DNA of 35,967 nucleotides from Staphylococcus schweitzeri (lineage in GTDB: Bacteria; Bacillota; Bacilli; Staphylococcales; Staphylococcaceae). Position numbers and translations under genes: made by a program. Below, piece after piece: positions 1 through 7,386 of the stretch. The notes under the pieces were generated by a model. The model did not search any database, was not told the DNA's origin, and saw nothing but the letters and a program-made list of their open reading frames with translations. Positions within the stretch are counted from its first letter, which is position 1; the number at the start of each line of letters is the position of its first letter. Where the stretch lies: assembly GCF_002902405.1 (NCBI RefSeq), contig NZ_PPQS01000009.1:11307-47273 (forward strand), written 5' to 3'.

Positions 1-66
1 AAAGACCTTCAAATAAAAGAGTACCAATCAAAAGAAGAAGTCATAAATGATTACATTAATTTATAA
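1..66 (+). CDS. C-terminal end of upstream protein, probably ABC transporter ATPase (partial)
   Basis: Frame 1 is open from the window edge and ends at a TAA at 64-66. The last residues read KDLQIKEYQSKEEVINDYINL. The next gene, a membrane permease, begins 14 bases later, which suggests translation-linked partners. By context this is probably the ATP-binding subunit of a two-gene ABC exporter, but no ATPase motif lies within the visible 21 codons, so the assignment rests only on position. Confidence 0.5.
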   Translation, partial: KDLQIKEYQSKEEVINDYINL

Positions 67-80
67 TTGAGGTGTCCACT

Positions 81-803
81 TTGAAATTAGAATTTAAAAA
101 AAGTATTTCCAATAAAATCATTTACACGCTTGGTGTGCTATTCATATTCCTTTTCTTACTTGGGTATTTTTTACCAATAGGAATAGACAAAGTTAAAAGT
201 TTAAGCTATAGCCAGTTTTTCTTCAGTTCATATACTGTTGCAACGCAATTAGGGTTCTTATTATTTTCATTTGTTATTGCATATTTTATTAATAAAGAGT
301 ACTCGAATAAAAATATCCTGTTTTATAAATTGATTGGCGATAATATCTTTACCTTCTTCTATAAAAAGGTAGCAGTGTTATTTTTTGAATGTTTAGTGTT
401 CATAATTCTAAGTATCACAATTATTTCAATTATATATTCTGATTTCTCGCATTACTTACTATTAATAATCTTATTTTCACTCGTTATCTTACAATATATC
501 TTAGTTGTTGGAACGATTAGTATGGTTTCACCTAACATTTTAATCAGCTTAGGTATCAGCATTGTATATTGGATTGGTTCAGTCATCTTAGTTGCCATTA
601 ATAAAAATATATTTGGTATCGTTGCTCCATTTGAGGCGAGCAACACGATGTATCGTGCCGTAGAAAAAATATTGAATAACGAGTCAACATATATATGTCC
701 TACTGAAATTATAAATACAGTATCATTCTTCGTTCTTCTACTTATAGTTAATACTATTGTCTTATTACTAAGTAGAAAGAGATGGTTGAAAATCGGTATG
801 TAG
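81..803 (+). CDS. ABC exporter permease subunit
   Basis: A 240-residue integral membrane protein with about six hydrophobic segments (near residues 13-35, 50-70, 90-120, 125-150, 155-175 and 210-232 by eye). It resembles the ABC-2 type permeases that pair with a separate ATPase, here probably the gene ending at 66. I chose the TTG at 81 because GAGGTG at 68-73 lies seven bases upstream; the GTG at 72 is inside that ribosome binding site. The substrate cannot be read from the sequence. A hairpin terminator follows directly at 805-848. The hydrophobic profile and gene pair support the transporter call; the family is inferred. Confidence 0.7.
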   Translation: MKLEFKKSISNKIIYTLGVLFIFLFLLGYFLPIGIDKVKSLSYSQFFFSSYTVATQLGFLLFSFVIAYFINKEYSNKNILFYKLIGDNIFTFFYKKVAVLFFECLVFIILSITIISIIYSDFSHYLLLIILFSLVILQYILVVGTISMVSPNILISLGISIVYWIGSVILVAINKNIFGIVAPFEASNTMYRAVEKILNNESTYICPTEIINTVSFFVLLLIVNTIVLLLSRKRWLKIGM

Positions 804-804
804 T

Positions 805-848
805 ACATAAAAAGGAGCGGCATCCGTTGTCACTCCTTTTTATTATGT
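805..848 (+). terminator. Rho-independent terminator after ABC permease
   Basis: An inverted repeat AAAAAGGAG ... CTCCTTTTT closes a loop of about 15 bases and runs into a T-rich tract, two bases after the stop codon of the permease. Confidence 0.8.
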
Positions 849-900
849 ATTTTTACAATCTCCACCAATGACACGTCGTCATTGTTGCATCACACCTAAC

Positions 901-932
901 AAAAAAAACAGTCTCGCAATCAAGACTGTTTT
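901..932 (-). terminator. Terminator of srtA
   Basis: AAAACAGTCT and AGACTGTTTT form a perfect 10-base stem around an 8-base loop. On the minus strand it is followed by a run of eight T, 34 bases beyond the srtA stop. Confidence 0.85.
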
Positions 933-965
933 CCACTCAATATATTCATCCATTATCGCAATGGA

Positions 966-1586
966 TTATTTAACTTCTGTAGCTACAAAGATTTTACGTG
1001 TTTCCCAAACGCCTGTCTTTTCATTGTAATCATCACAAGTAATTAATGTTAATTGTTTATCTTTACCTTTTTGTTCATCTAGAACTTCTACATCTGTAGG
1101 CTTAACATCTCTTATACTTGTCATTTTATACTTACGTGTTTCATTACCAACTTTGAAGTACACCATACTACCTTTTTTGGCTACTTTAAGATTTGTAAAT
1201 TGATAGTTCGGACGGTCAATGAAAGTATGTCCTGCAATTGAAATATTTTGATCATCTAGTGATTCATTTTCTTCTGCAAAGCTTACACCTCTATTTAATT
1301 GTTCAGGTGTTGCTGGTCCTGGATATACTGGTTCTTTAATATCAGCATCTGGAATTTCAATATAGCCTGCCACTTTCGATTTATCTTTCGGAATTTGAGG
1401 TTTAGCTTGCTGCTTTTTATCTTTACTCGCCTGTTCTTTTACATTTTTATCATATTGTTCAATCTTTTCATCTTTATCTTTATCGTGAAGATAATTATCG
1501 ATATGTGGTTTAGCAAACAAATATGCTGCCACTAGGATAAGTACTATACCAGCGATTGTCATTAATCGATTTGTCCATTTTTTCAT
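966..1586 (-). CDS. srtA: Sortase A, class A cysteine transpeptidase
   Basis: SrtA cuts LPXTG surface proteins between Thr and Gly and joins them to the lipid II pentaglycine bridge, anchoring adhesins and protein A to the wall. The 206-residue protein is full length. Residues 7-24 are the N-terminal membrane anchor, 25-60 a charged linker, and the rest the sortase beta-barrel. The catalytic triad is visible as His120 (AGHTF), Cys184 (LITCDDY) and Arg197 (WETRKIF). The ribosome binding site AAAGGAG lies nine bases before the ATG. Compared with the common S. aureus sequence as I remember it, a few substitutions occur near the active-site loop (Glu in DVEVLDEQ, Thr in WETRK); these may be lineage variants. 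Confidence 0.98.
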   Translation of the reverse strand: MKKWTNRLMTIAGIVLILVAAYLFAKPHIDNYLHDKDKDEKIEQYDKNVKEQASKDKKQQAKPQIPKDKSKVAGYIEIPDADIKEPVYPGPATPEQLNRGVSFAEENESLDDQNISIAGHTFIDRPNYQFTNLKVAKKGSMVYFKVGNETRKYKMTSIRDVKPTDVEVLDEQKGKDKQLTLITCDDYNEKTGVWETRKIFVATEVK

Positions 1587-1636
1587 ACGTTAAGGCTCCT
1601 TTTATACATTTCACAATGCCTATTAACATTTCATAT

Positions 1637-1645
1637 AGTATACCA
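1637..1645 (-). promoter_or_regulatory. Extended -10 promoter of srtA
   Basis: On the minus strand this reads TGGTATACT, an extended -10 element (TGn plus TATACT) about 50 bases before the srtA start. No good -35 hexamer is placed 17 bases upstream, as is usual for extended -10 promoters. Confidence 0.5.
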
Positions 1646-1780
1646 TTAATTTCAAAATGACTCATAGCAATTCATTTTATATTATAAAATTTACATGTAT
1701 ACTTTTACGTTAGATTTCATTACACATATTTGCATTCAAATAACGAAACGTATTTAATGATTATTAAGGGGGGAATTATT

Positions 1781-2272
1781 ATGATTAGATGCGCTAAAAA
1801 AGAAGATTTAAACGCTATATTAGCGATATACAACGATGCTATTGTTAATACAACAGCTGTTTATACTTATGAATCGCAAACCATAGACGAACGTATCGCA
1901 TGGTTTGAAACAAAACAACGTAATCATGAGCCTATCTTTGTATTTGAGGAAAATGGAAGTGTCTTAGGGTTTGCGACGTTCGGTTCGTTTAGACCCTGGC
2001 CAGCATATCAATATACAATCGAACATTCTATTTATGTCGATGCTTCAGCTAGAGGCAAAGGTATTGCTAGTCAATTACTACACCATTTAATTGTGGAAGC
2101 AAAAGCTAAAGGTTATCGTGCGCTAGTTGCAGGCATTGATGCTTCCAACAAAGCGAGTATTCAGTTGCATCAAAAATTTGCTTTTAAGCATGCCGGCACA
2201 CTGACCAATGTAGGTTTTAAATTTAATCGATGGTTAGATTTAGCATTTTACGAATTAGAGTTACAAGACTAG
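1781..2272 (+). CDS. GNAT N-acetyltransferase, phosphinothricin acetyltransferase-like
   Basis: A 163-residue GNAT protein that transfers acetyl from acetyl-CoA to an amine. Family marks are visible in order: an N-terminal IR.A...D element, the FATFGSFRPWPAY segment typical of the Pat/Bar/MnaT branch, the IYVDASARGKGIASQLL acetyl-CoA loop (Arg91-x-x-Gly-Ile), and the C-terminal HQKFAFKHAGTL...GFKFNRWLDLAFYE block. Relatives acetylate methionine sulfoximine, phosphinothricin or methionine sulfone; the true substrate here is unknown. I chose ATG 1781 over in-frame starts back to 1730 because AAGGGGGGAA lies just upstream of it and the extra residues are not family-like. The gene stands alone between srtA and a convergent small gene. 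Confidence 0.85.
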   Translation: MIRCAKKEDLNAILAIYNDAIVNTTAVYTYESQTIDERIAWFETKQRNHEPIFVFEENGSVLGFATFGSFRPWPAYQYTIEHSIYVDASARGKGIASQLLHHLIVEAKAKGYRALVAGIDASNKASIQLHQKFAFKHAGTLTNVGFKFNRWLDLAFYELELQD

Positions 2273-2360
2273 TAATGTTTGAATCACATAATATAAACAA
2301 GACAACCATGTCAATTCACTTAACATAACAAGCCAACATATAAAATTTCAAACTTCTCAG

Positions 2361-2440
2361 GAGAGTGGGACAGAAATGCTGTTTTCACAAAATTTATTTC
2401 GTTGTCCCACCCCAATTTGCATTGTTCCTTTTTTTCATTT
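2361..2440. repeat. Dispersed S. aureus intergenic repeat with hairpin
   Basis: The sequence GAGAGTGGGACAGAAATG ... ATTTCGTTGTCCCACCCC matches, from memory, a short intergenic repeat present in many copies in S. aureus chromosomes. GTGGGAC (2365-2371) pairs with GTCCCAC (2404-2410), and the inner AGAAAT/ATTT bases extend the stem. A run of seven T follows at about 2429-2435. It could act as a terminator for the acetyltransferase gene upstream. Copy number cannot be judged from one window. Confidence 0.65.
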
Positions 2441-2465
2441 CAAATACTATCCCCATAGCTTTGGT

Positions 2466-2636
2466 TCAACGCTTTTTCTCAATAACAAAACGAATATAGT
2501 AGAACATGAAAACGATAATCATGCTGAGTGATAAAGATTTAAATAGTAGATTGACCCACGTTCCCTCAGTCGTATATCCATATGTAATCGTCGTGTTAAT
2601 GATGAATGCTATAAAGATGATTGATAGTCTTAGCAT
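2466..2636 (-). CDS. Small membrane protein, 56 residues, unknown function
   Basis: The minus strand carries an ATG at 2636 preceded by AAAAGGAG with seven bases of spacing, and the frame stays open for 56 codons to a TGA at 2466-2468. The product has two hydrophobic stretches (about residues 2-19 and 34-51) separated by a polar loop with TTEGTW, and ends in the basic tail EKKR. This is the layout of a small two-pass membrane protein. I do not recognise a family. An opposing frame on the plus strand (2506-2697) overlaps it but has no ribosome binding site. The strong start signal and membrane-like composition make this the likely gene. Confidence 0.65.
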   Translation of the reverse strand: MLRLSIIFIAFIINTTITYGYTTEGTWVNLLFKSLSLSMIIVFMFYYIRFVIEKKR

Positions 2637-2732
2637 ATCATCACTCCTTTTAAGTTATTTTAGATATACGGGGGCGCTTTTGCAATCACTATTTTGATTA
2701 GAATGAATTTTCCAACTTTATGAAAGGTAATT

Positions 2733-2780
2733 AAGAAGCATCTATCTGGAACTAATGGCCCAGACAGATGCTTCTTTTTA
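2733..2780. terminator. Terminator hairpin between sdaAA and upstream genes
   Basis: AGAAGCATCT (2734-2743) pairs perfectly with AGATGCTTCT (2766-2775). The T-rich tract lies on the plus-strand side, so it ends rightward transcripts best. It also sits 23 bases past the sdaAA stop and may end that leftward operon. Confidence 0.7.
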
Positions 2781-2802
2781 TCTATATTTTATTGTTATCT
2801 CA

Positions 2803-3702
2803 TTAATTATTTTTAACCATTTCTTCAGCTGTACCAAAAATTTTACGTTTAATTGCTTCGCCAGTTGGTGTGCCTGCTAGTCCACCCAATCCAGTTTCAC
2901 GTAATGATGCAGGAAGGTTACGACCAACCTTATCCATTGCTTCAATAACTTCATCAACAGGAATTCTACTTTCTATACCTGCTAATGCTAAATCCGCTGA
3001 AATTAAAGCGTTACCTGAACCAATTGCATTTCTCATAACACAAGGTATTTCAACAAGTCCTGCTACTGGATCACAAACTAACCCTAATAAATTACTTATC
3101 GCTAATGCCATTGCGTGTCCAGAGGCTTCTGGCGATCCACCGAAAATAGCTACTGCTGCAGCTGCCGCCATTGCAGAGGCTGAACCAACTTCTGCTTGGC
3201 ACCCACCTGTTGCACCAGCTACACTTGCATTGTTAGCTACGACACGTCCAAACAATGCTGATGTAAATAAGAAATCAATCATTTGCTCTTCTGTTAAGTC
3301 ATGTGTTTTTTCTAATTTAAAAAGTGCACCGGGAATGGTACCCGAGGAACCAGCTGTTGGCGTTGCACAAATGATACCCATAGCAGCATTGACCTCATTT
3401 GTTGCGATAGCACCTTTTACTGCATCAATCATTTCATAACCTGATAAAGCATGATGAGTTTCATTATAATCACGCAATTTTGCTGCGTCATGACCAGTGT
3501 AGCCCGTTACACTCTCAACGCCATCACCTGTAGTGCCTTTAATCACTGCGTCTCGCATAACATCTAAATTTTGTTTCATTTGCGCTCGCACTTCATCACG
3601 TGATTTACCGCTTAATTCCATTTCTTCTTTAACCATGATTTCCGCAAATGATATATTATTTTCTACGGCATAATCTATAGTCTCTCTAATTGAATCAAAC
3701 AT
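2803..3702 (-). CDS. sdaAA: L-serine dehydratase, iron-sulfur type, alpha subunit
   Basis: Catalyses L-serine to pyruvate plus ammonia together with the beta subunit encoded just upstream. The 299-residue length is normal for the separate alpha chain of Gram-positive bacteria. Family marks include MGIICATPTAGSSGTIPG and GGCQAEVGSASAMAAAA. The Cys residues near GLVCDPVAGLVEIPCVMRNA should ligate the oxygen-sensitive 4Fe-4S cluster that activates serine. It starts 13 bases after sdaAB in one operon with a PfoR-like membrane protein. Control is probably by CcpA through the cre site in front of the operon. The product feeds pyruvate, which links it to the cid pyruvate oxidase further on. Confidence 0.95.
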   Translation of the reverse strand: MFDSIRETIDYAVENNISFAEIMVKEEMELSGKSRDEVRAQMKQNLDVMRDAVIKGTTGDGVESVTGYTGHDAAKLRDYNETHHALSGYEMIDAVKGAIATNEVNAAMGIICATPTAGSSGTIPGALFKLEKTHDLTEEQMIDFLFTSALFGRVVANNASVAGATGGCQAEVGSASAMAAAAAVAIFGGSPEASGHAMALAISNLLGLVCDPVAGLVEIPCVMRNAIGSGNALISADLALAGIESRIPVDEVIEAMDKVGRNLPASLRETGLGGLAGTPTGEAIKRKIFGTAEEMVKNN

Positions 3703-3715
3703 GTTTATTCCCCCT

Positions 3716-4396
3716 CTAATTTATATAGGAAACGTTTACGTCACTGTATTTATCTTTAATTGTATTTAATGTCGATTCTGAGATTGCTTTATTTAATGGT
3801 AATACAACCAAACATTTATCTTCATCTATCTTAATAAGTTCATCTTTACAGTCCAGTTTTATATCATTAATATCGTTAATAAAATGATTTACTTGTGCTT
3901 TAGTCATGTTTCCATCTACAACTAAAATTGGTAGTCCATGATTCAACTCTACTTCTAATCCATTTATATGGATACCTTTAATTTTAATTGTACCACCACC
4001 AATTGAAATACCGATAATTTCAATGTAGCGCCCATCATTACTAGAAGATTTAATGTAAGCACAGTTTGGATGTTGACCTATACTATCGCCATCTTCTTCA
4101 ATGATTTCTATTTTAATACCATCATCAGCTGCAATTTCTAATGCAGATTTAATGCGGTTATCAAATGTTGAATATCCCATTGCTCCACCAACGATAGCGA
4201 CATCCGTACCATGTCCTTGGTGTGTTTGAGCAAATGATTCATAATAATGTATTTCAATATTTTTAGGAATATCTCCCAATATTGCACGTGCTGAATTCCC
4301 AATCTTTACAGCACCAGCTGTATGCGAACTTGATGGCCCCATCATAACTGGTCCAATAATATCGAAAGCACTTTGATAATCATAGCTCTTTGCCAT
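3716..4396 (-). CDS. sdaAB: L-serine dehydratase, iron-sulfur type, beta subunit
   Basis: Partner of the alpha chain in serine deamination to pyruvate. The 226 residues fit the family. The N-terminal domain contains the conserved GPVMMGPSSSHTAGAVKIG segment and the THQGHGTDVAIVGG block. The C-terminal part (about 150-226) has the spacing of an ACT-like domain, which in such enzymes often senses an amino acid. The ATG at 4396 is two bases after the stop of the upstream gene and has AAGGAG before it, so the operon is tightly packed. Nothing appears truncated. Confidence 0.93.
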   Translation of the reverse strand: MAKSYDYQSAFDIIGPVMMGPSSSHTAGAVKIGNSARAILGDIPKNIEIHYYESFAQTHQGHGTDVAIVGGAMGYSTFDNRIKSALEIAADDGIKIEIIEEDGDSIGQHPNCAYIKSSSNDGRYIEIIGISIGGGTIKIKGIHINGLEVELNHGLPILVVDGNMTKAQVNHFINDINDIKLDCKDELIKIDEDKCLVVLPLNKAISESTLNTIKDKYSDVNVSYIN

Positions 4397-4398
4397 AA

Positions 4399-5442
4399 TT
4401 AAACACTCTCCTTAATACGATTCTTTTTGCTCGGCATTTTAAAGTTGATATTCATTAAATTAAACTTATTAATTAACGTTCCAATGATATAGGCTAATAT
4501 AATGCTGACAATAATCACTGTTGCGATTGTTACAATGGATGTCACTGCATTATTAAAACCAAACAATACGATAGCACCTGCAATTGGTGTTGCCATACCT
4601 TTGACACCTATTACTAATCCACTAAATGTCACGATACATGCGTTGACGACCCCAATCAGTGCATTTGTACCATATAGTTGTACTGGATATTGCGCTATTA
4701 AATCAATTTGCGTCAATGGCTCAATACAAACTGCAAATGCTTTTGATGGTCCACCAATGTTTAATTTTCGGAATAAAATAAGGTTAACAAATGAGCTACC
4801 CGTACATGTTAGTGCCCCAATAGCCATAGGAACACCTGTAAGTCCTAATAAACTTGTTAATACCATTGAACTTAGCGGCGTCATTCCTGTAACTGGAATT
4901 ACTAGTCCTAAAATGACCGCTAATGCATATGGATTATTATCACCTACTGCTGTGACAGCACTACCTATTTGTTTTAATGTTGCCAACACACCAGGTGTGA
5001 TAATTGATGCAAGTCCGAAGGCAATTGCTGGTGCAAATAAAATCACCACAATTAAGTCCAAACCTTCTGGTACTTTCTTTTCAATCCACTTAATTAAAAA
5101 AGCTACGCCATATGCTGCGATGAATGCTGGTAATAATTTAAAATCATGTAATACTAAACCAACAATAACAGCAAATACTGGTGCAACGCCTAAATTTAAG
5201 CACGTTAAGATACCTACTGCAATACCGCTTAAACTTCCTGCTAAATCCCCAATATCTTGAAGGAATTTAATATCAAATACGCCACCGATAGCGTAACTTA
5301 AGAATGCTTGTGGTAGAAATGTCGCACAAGCCGCACCGGACAATGCTTGTAGTCCTTGTTTACCGTACGGTGCATACTTTAAAAATAGCGTCATGATCAC
5401 TAAAACCAAGACTAATGTGCCTACACCTAACAGAATATCCAT
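4399..5442 (-). CDS. PfoR/PTS EIIC-like integral membrane protein
   Basis: A 347-residue, very hydrophobic protein with roughly nine or ten transmembrane segments. Repeated glycine-rich loops such as PVTGMTPLSSMVLTSLLG and IGALTCTGSSFVNLILFRKL resemble the PTS EIIC-like family annotated as PfoS/PfoR, named after a Clostridium perfringens protein linked to perfringolysin control. It lacks EIIA or EIIB domains. As first gene of an operon with both serine dehydratase subunits, separated by only two bases, a role in serine or related amino acid transport is plausible. That is inference from context; the family itself has no settled function that I know. Confidence 0.75.
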   Translation of the reverse strand: MDILLGVGTLVLVLVIMTLFLKYAPYGKQGLQALSGAACATFLPQAFLSYAIGGVFDIKFLQDIGDLAGSLSGIAVGILTCLNLGVAPVFAVIVGLVLHDFKLLPAFIAAYGVAFLIKWIEKKVPEGLDLIVVILFAPAIAFGLASIITPGVLATLKQIGSAVTAVGDNNPYALAVILGLVIPVTGMTPLSSMVLTSLLGLTGVPMAIGALTCTGSSFVNLILFRKLNIGGPSKAFAVCIEPLTQIDLIAQYPVQLYGTNALIGVVNACIVTFSGLVIGVKGMATPIAGAIVLFGFNNAVTSIVTIATVIIVSIILAYIIGTLINKFNLMNINFKMPSKKNRIKESV

Positions 5443-5487
5443 TTCCCAAAAACCTCTCTCTATTTAATTTATTTTCAGACCATAAAC

Positions 5488-5516
5488 ATCGTACACCCTA
5501 AAGAAAACGTTTTCAA
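5488..5516 (-). promoter_or_regulatory. Promoter of pfoR-like/sdaAB/sdaAA operon
   Basis: On the minus strand a -35 TTGAAA (5511-5516) and a -10 TACGAT (5488-5493) are separated by exactly 17 bases, about 45 bases before the first gene's ATG. The -35 hexamer lies inside the cre palindrome. Confidence 0.6.
5502..5516 (-). promoter_or_regulatory. CcpA cre site overlapping the -35 of the serine dehydratase operon
   Basis: The minus-strand 15-mer TTGAAAACGTTTTCT fits every fixed position of the cre consensus WTGNAANCGNWNNCW and contains the perfect palindrome GAAAACGTTTTC. Because it covers the -35 element, CcpA binding should repress the operon when glucose is present. Confidence 0.8.
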
Positions 5517-5982
5517 CTTTTATCTGTTGTCAAATCAAATATTTAAGTGAAATATTTCATAATTGTGAAAGTTTTTTAAAATGTATTGTTTCGAAAACTG
5601 CTTATATTGCCATTAATATTAACGGATTAACTTTTTACTCTATACATAAAATAATTTTGCGACATCTTTTTGATACTTTTCCAACGAGTTCAAATATAAA
5701 ATGATTGCAAAATTTAAAATGTTAGCTCTGATTCACTTCCGAGTGATTTATTTTTTGTGTCGTATTTTACGAACAACACACCATATTCAAAAATAACTTA
5801 TTACACATATATTTGCAATAAGATAATTAAAGTAGGATATTAATTTTAGTTTTCTGATAGGAATAATGATAGCTTTTAGGTTGAATCTTTACTTTTTTTA
5901 AAGCTACATTTACATCAACTTAACAATGGTTGGTTATACTGAAGATGAAAATATTTAGTATAACTAAGTGGAGGCGGTAAAG
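5517..5982. other. AT-rich gene-free stretch with one hairpin
   Basis: No convincing coding frame was found on either strand. The only clear structure is an imperfect hairpin, GATTCACT/AGTGATTT near 5731-5750, followed on the plus strand by a T-rich tract. It looks like a small terminator, but no gene precedes it in that direction. The right end holds a promoter-like region for the next small gene. Confidence 0.5.
5933..5964. promoter_or_regulatory. Inverted repeat upstream of a small membrane gene
   Basis: GTTATACT (5933-5940) and AGTATAAC (5957-5964) are perfect reverse complements with 16 bases between them. The left arm contains TATACT, which would serve as a -10 box, so the pair could be an operator over the promoter. 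No protein is known to me for this site. Confidence 0.4.
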
Positions 5983-6186
5983 ATGCAATTGAGTCATTCC
6001 GTTAAAGTTGCAATTTCTATCTATTTAGCACTTATCTTTATAACGTTCACTTCTTATTTAGCCATTATTTTATATACAAGTATGACTGGACATGATGTAT
6101 CACATTTCGTGTTAGATAGTCAGCATTCTCATCATGGGTCTCTTACGCAAAAACATTTGAGTTTGCCTGAAATTTCATTTAAATAA
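5983..6186 (+). CDS. Small single-pass membrane protein, 67 residues, unknown function
   Basis: A 67-residue protein with one strong hydrophobic segment (about residues 9-33) and a polar, histidine-rich tail, HDVSHFVLDSQHSHHGSLTQKH. I prefer the ATG at 5983 because GTGGAGGCGG lies just upstream; the GTG at 5968 is part of that site. A hairpin terminator follows at 6236-6270, so this is likely a one-gene transcript. The histidine cluster might bind a metal, but that is only suggestive. I do not recognise a family. Confidence 0.65.
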   Translation: MQLSHSVKVAISIYLALIFITFTSYLAIILYTSMTGHDVSHFVLDSQHSHHGSLTQKHLSLPEISFK

Positions 6187-6235
6187 TCCTCATCTTACTA
6201 TATATAAAATTGCATAAACTTTGCAGTTTAACTCC

Positions 6236-6270
6236 TCATCTAGATCACTACATCTTAGATGATTTTTTAT
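6236..6270 (+). terminator. Terminator after small membrane gene
   Basis: TCATCTA (6236-6242) pairs with TAGATGA (6256-6262) around a 13-base loop and is followed by six T. Confidence 0.75.
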
Positions 6271-6376
6271 TTTCTCATTTCCCTTCCCTTTAAAAATCGA
6301 TATAATAAACTAAATCATTATCATAACGCTGACACATTTTATGTTGTTGGTGTTAAGTTTTAAAGGGGTGAGATAC

Positions 6377-7303
6377 TTGGCGAATAATCATTCAACTTTG
6401 CGTTTAAAAGGAATTATACTTGCCATTGTCGGTGCTTGTTTATGGGGCTTAGGTGGTACTGTTTCTGATTTCTTGTTCAAATATAAGCATATTAATGTCG
6501 ATTGGTACGTCACTGCTCGACTTGTAGTCAGTGGTGTTTTCTTACTTATTATGTACAAAATGATGCAACCCAAACGTTCTATATTTAGCGTATTCCTAGA
6601 TCGACGTATGTTAGGCAAATTACTTATCTTCAGTATACTGGGCATGTTAGTTGTACAATATGCATATATGGCATCTATTAATACAGGTAATGCTGCGATT
6701 GCAACATTACTACAATACATTGCGCCAGTTTATATTATTATTTGGTTTGTCATAAGAGGCGTTGCAAAACTAACATTATTTGATGTGCTTGCTATTATCA
6801 TGACACTATTAGGAACATTTTTATTATTAACGAATGGTTCATTTTCTAATTTAGTCGTCAATCCTGCAAGTTTATTCTGGGGTATTTTAGCAGGTGTAGC
6901 ACTCGCTTTTTATACAATTTATCCTTCAGAATTACTTAATCGCTATGGTTCTATTTTAATTGTCGGGTGGGCAATGCTTATTTCTGGTGTTGCGATGAAT
7001 TTACGCCATCCAATTTGGCACATTGATATCACTAAATGGGACATATCAATTATATTATTTTTAATCTTTGGTATTATCGGTGGTACCGCACTCGCATTTT
7101 ATTTTTTTATCGACAGTTTACAATACATATCAGCGAAAGAAACAACATTATTCGGAACTGTTGAACCTGTCGTAGCCGTTATCGCAAGCAGTCTATGGTT
7201 ACATGTGGCATTCAAACCATTTCAAATCGTAGGCATCATTCTTATTATGATCTTGATATTATTACTATCACTTAAAAGACAACCTAAAGAAATAGATGAA
7301 TAA
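6377..7303 (+). CDS. EamA/DMT-superfamily transporter
   Basis: A 308-residue membrane protein with about ten transmembrane segments arranged as two EamA repeats (about residues 10-140 and 155-300). The first repeat opens with GIILAIVGACLWGLGGTVSDFLF and includes the ATLLQYIAPVYI motif; the second ends with the conserved KETTLFGTVEPVVAVIASSLWL. Such proteins export metabolites or amino acids by exchange or proton coupling; the substrate is unknown. I place the start at TTG 6377, five to six bases after AAAGGGGTGA. An upstream ATG at 6341 would add residues without a ribosome binding site. A strong bidirectional terminator follows. Confidence 0.85.
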   Translation: MANNHSTLRLKGIILAIVGACLWGLGGTVSDFLFKYKHINVDWYVTARLVVSGVFLLIMYKMMQPKRSIFSVFLDRRMLGKLLIFSILGMLVVQYAYMASINTGNAAIATLLQYIAPVYIIIWFVIRGVAKLTLFDVLAIIMTLLGTFLLLTNGSFSNLVVNPASLFWGILAGVALAFYTIYPSELLNRYGSILIVGWAMLISGVAMNLRHPIWHIDITKWDISIILFLIFGIIGGTALAFYFFIDSLQYISAKETTLFGTVEPVVAVIASSLWLHVAFKPFQIVGIILIMILILLLSLKRQPKEIDE

Positions 7304-7386
7304 GAAAACTCTGATTATCACTTTAGCAAGTAACTACTTTTTATAAACGTAGCTGCATTATAGGTGATATCAGAGTTTTTTATTTT
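7304..7386. terminator. Bidirectional terminator between eamA-like gene and esterase
   Basis: AAAACTCTGAT near 7305-7316 pairs with ATCAGAGTTTT near 7369-7380, with additional pairing inside (TATCAC/GTGATA). T-rich ends on both strands suit two convergent genes. Confidence 0.75.

Noticed and set aside
2506..2697. Plus-strand frame of 63 codons
   Set aside because: No ribosome binding site; lies opposite the better supported small gene at 2466-2636.
2870..3439. Long plus-strand frame antisense to sdaAA
   Set aside because: A shadow of a highly conserved enzyme gene; Ala/Pro-rich composition typical of antisense frames, no start signal.
4502..5260. Long plus-strand frame antisense to the PfoR-like gene
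   Set aside because: Antisense shadow of a membrane protein gene; no ribosome binding site and no family pattern.
6310..6330. Fur-box-like sequence before the EamA transporter
   Set aside because: Only one half-site (ATTATCA) fits; the other half has about three of seven matches.
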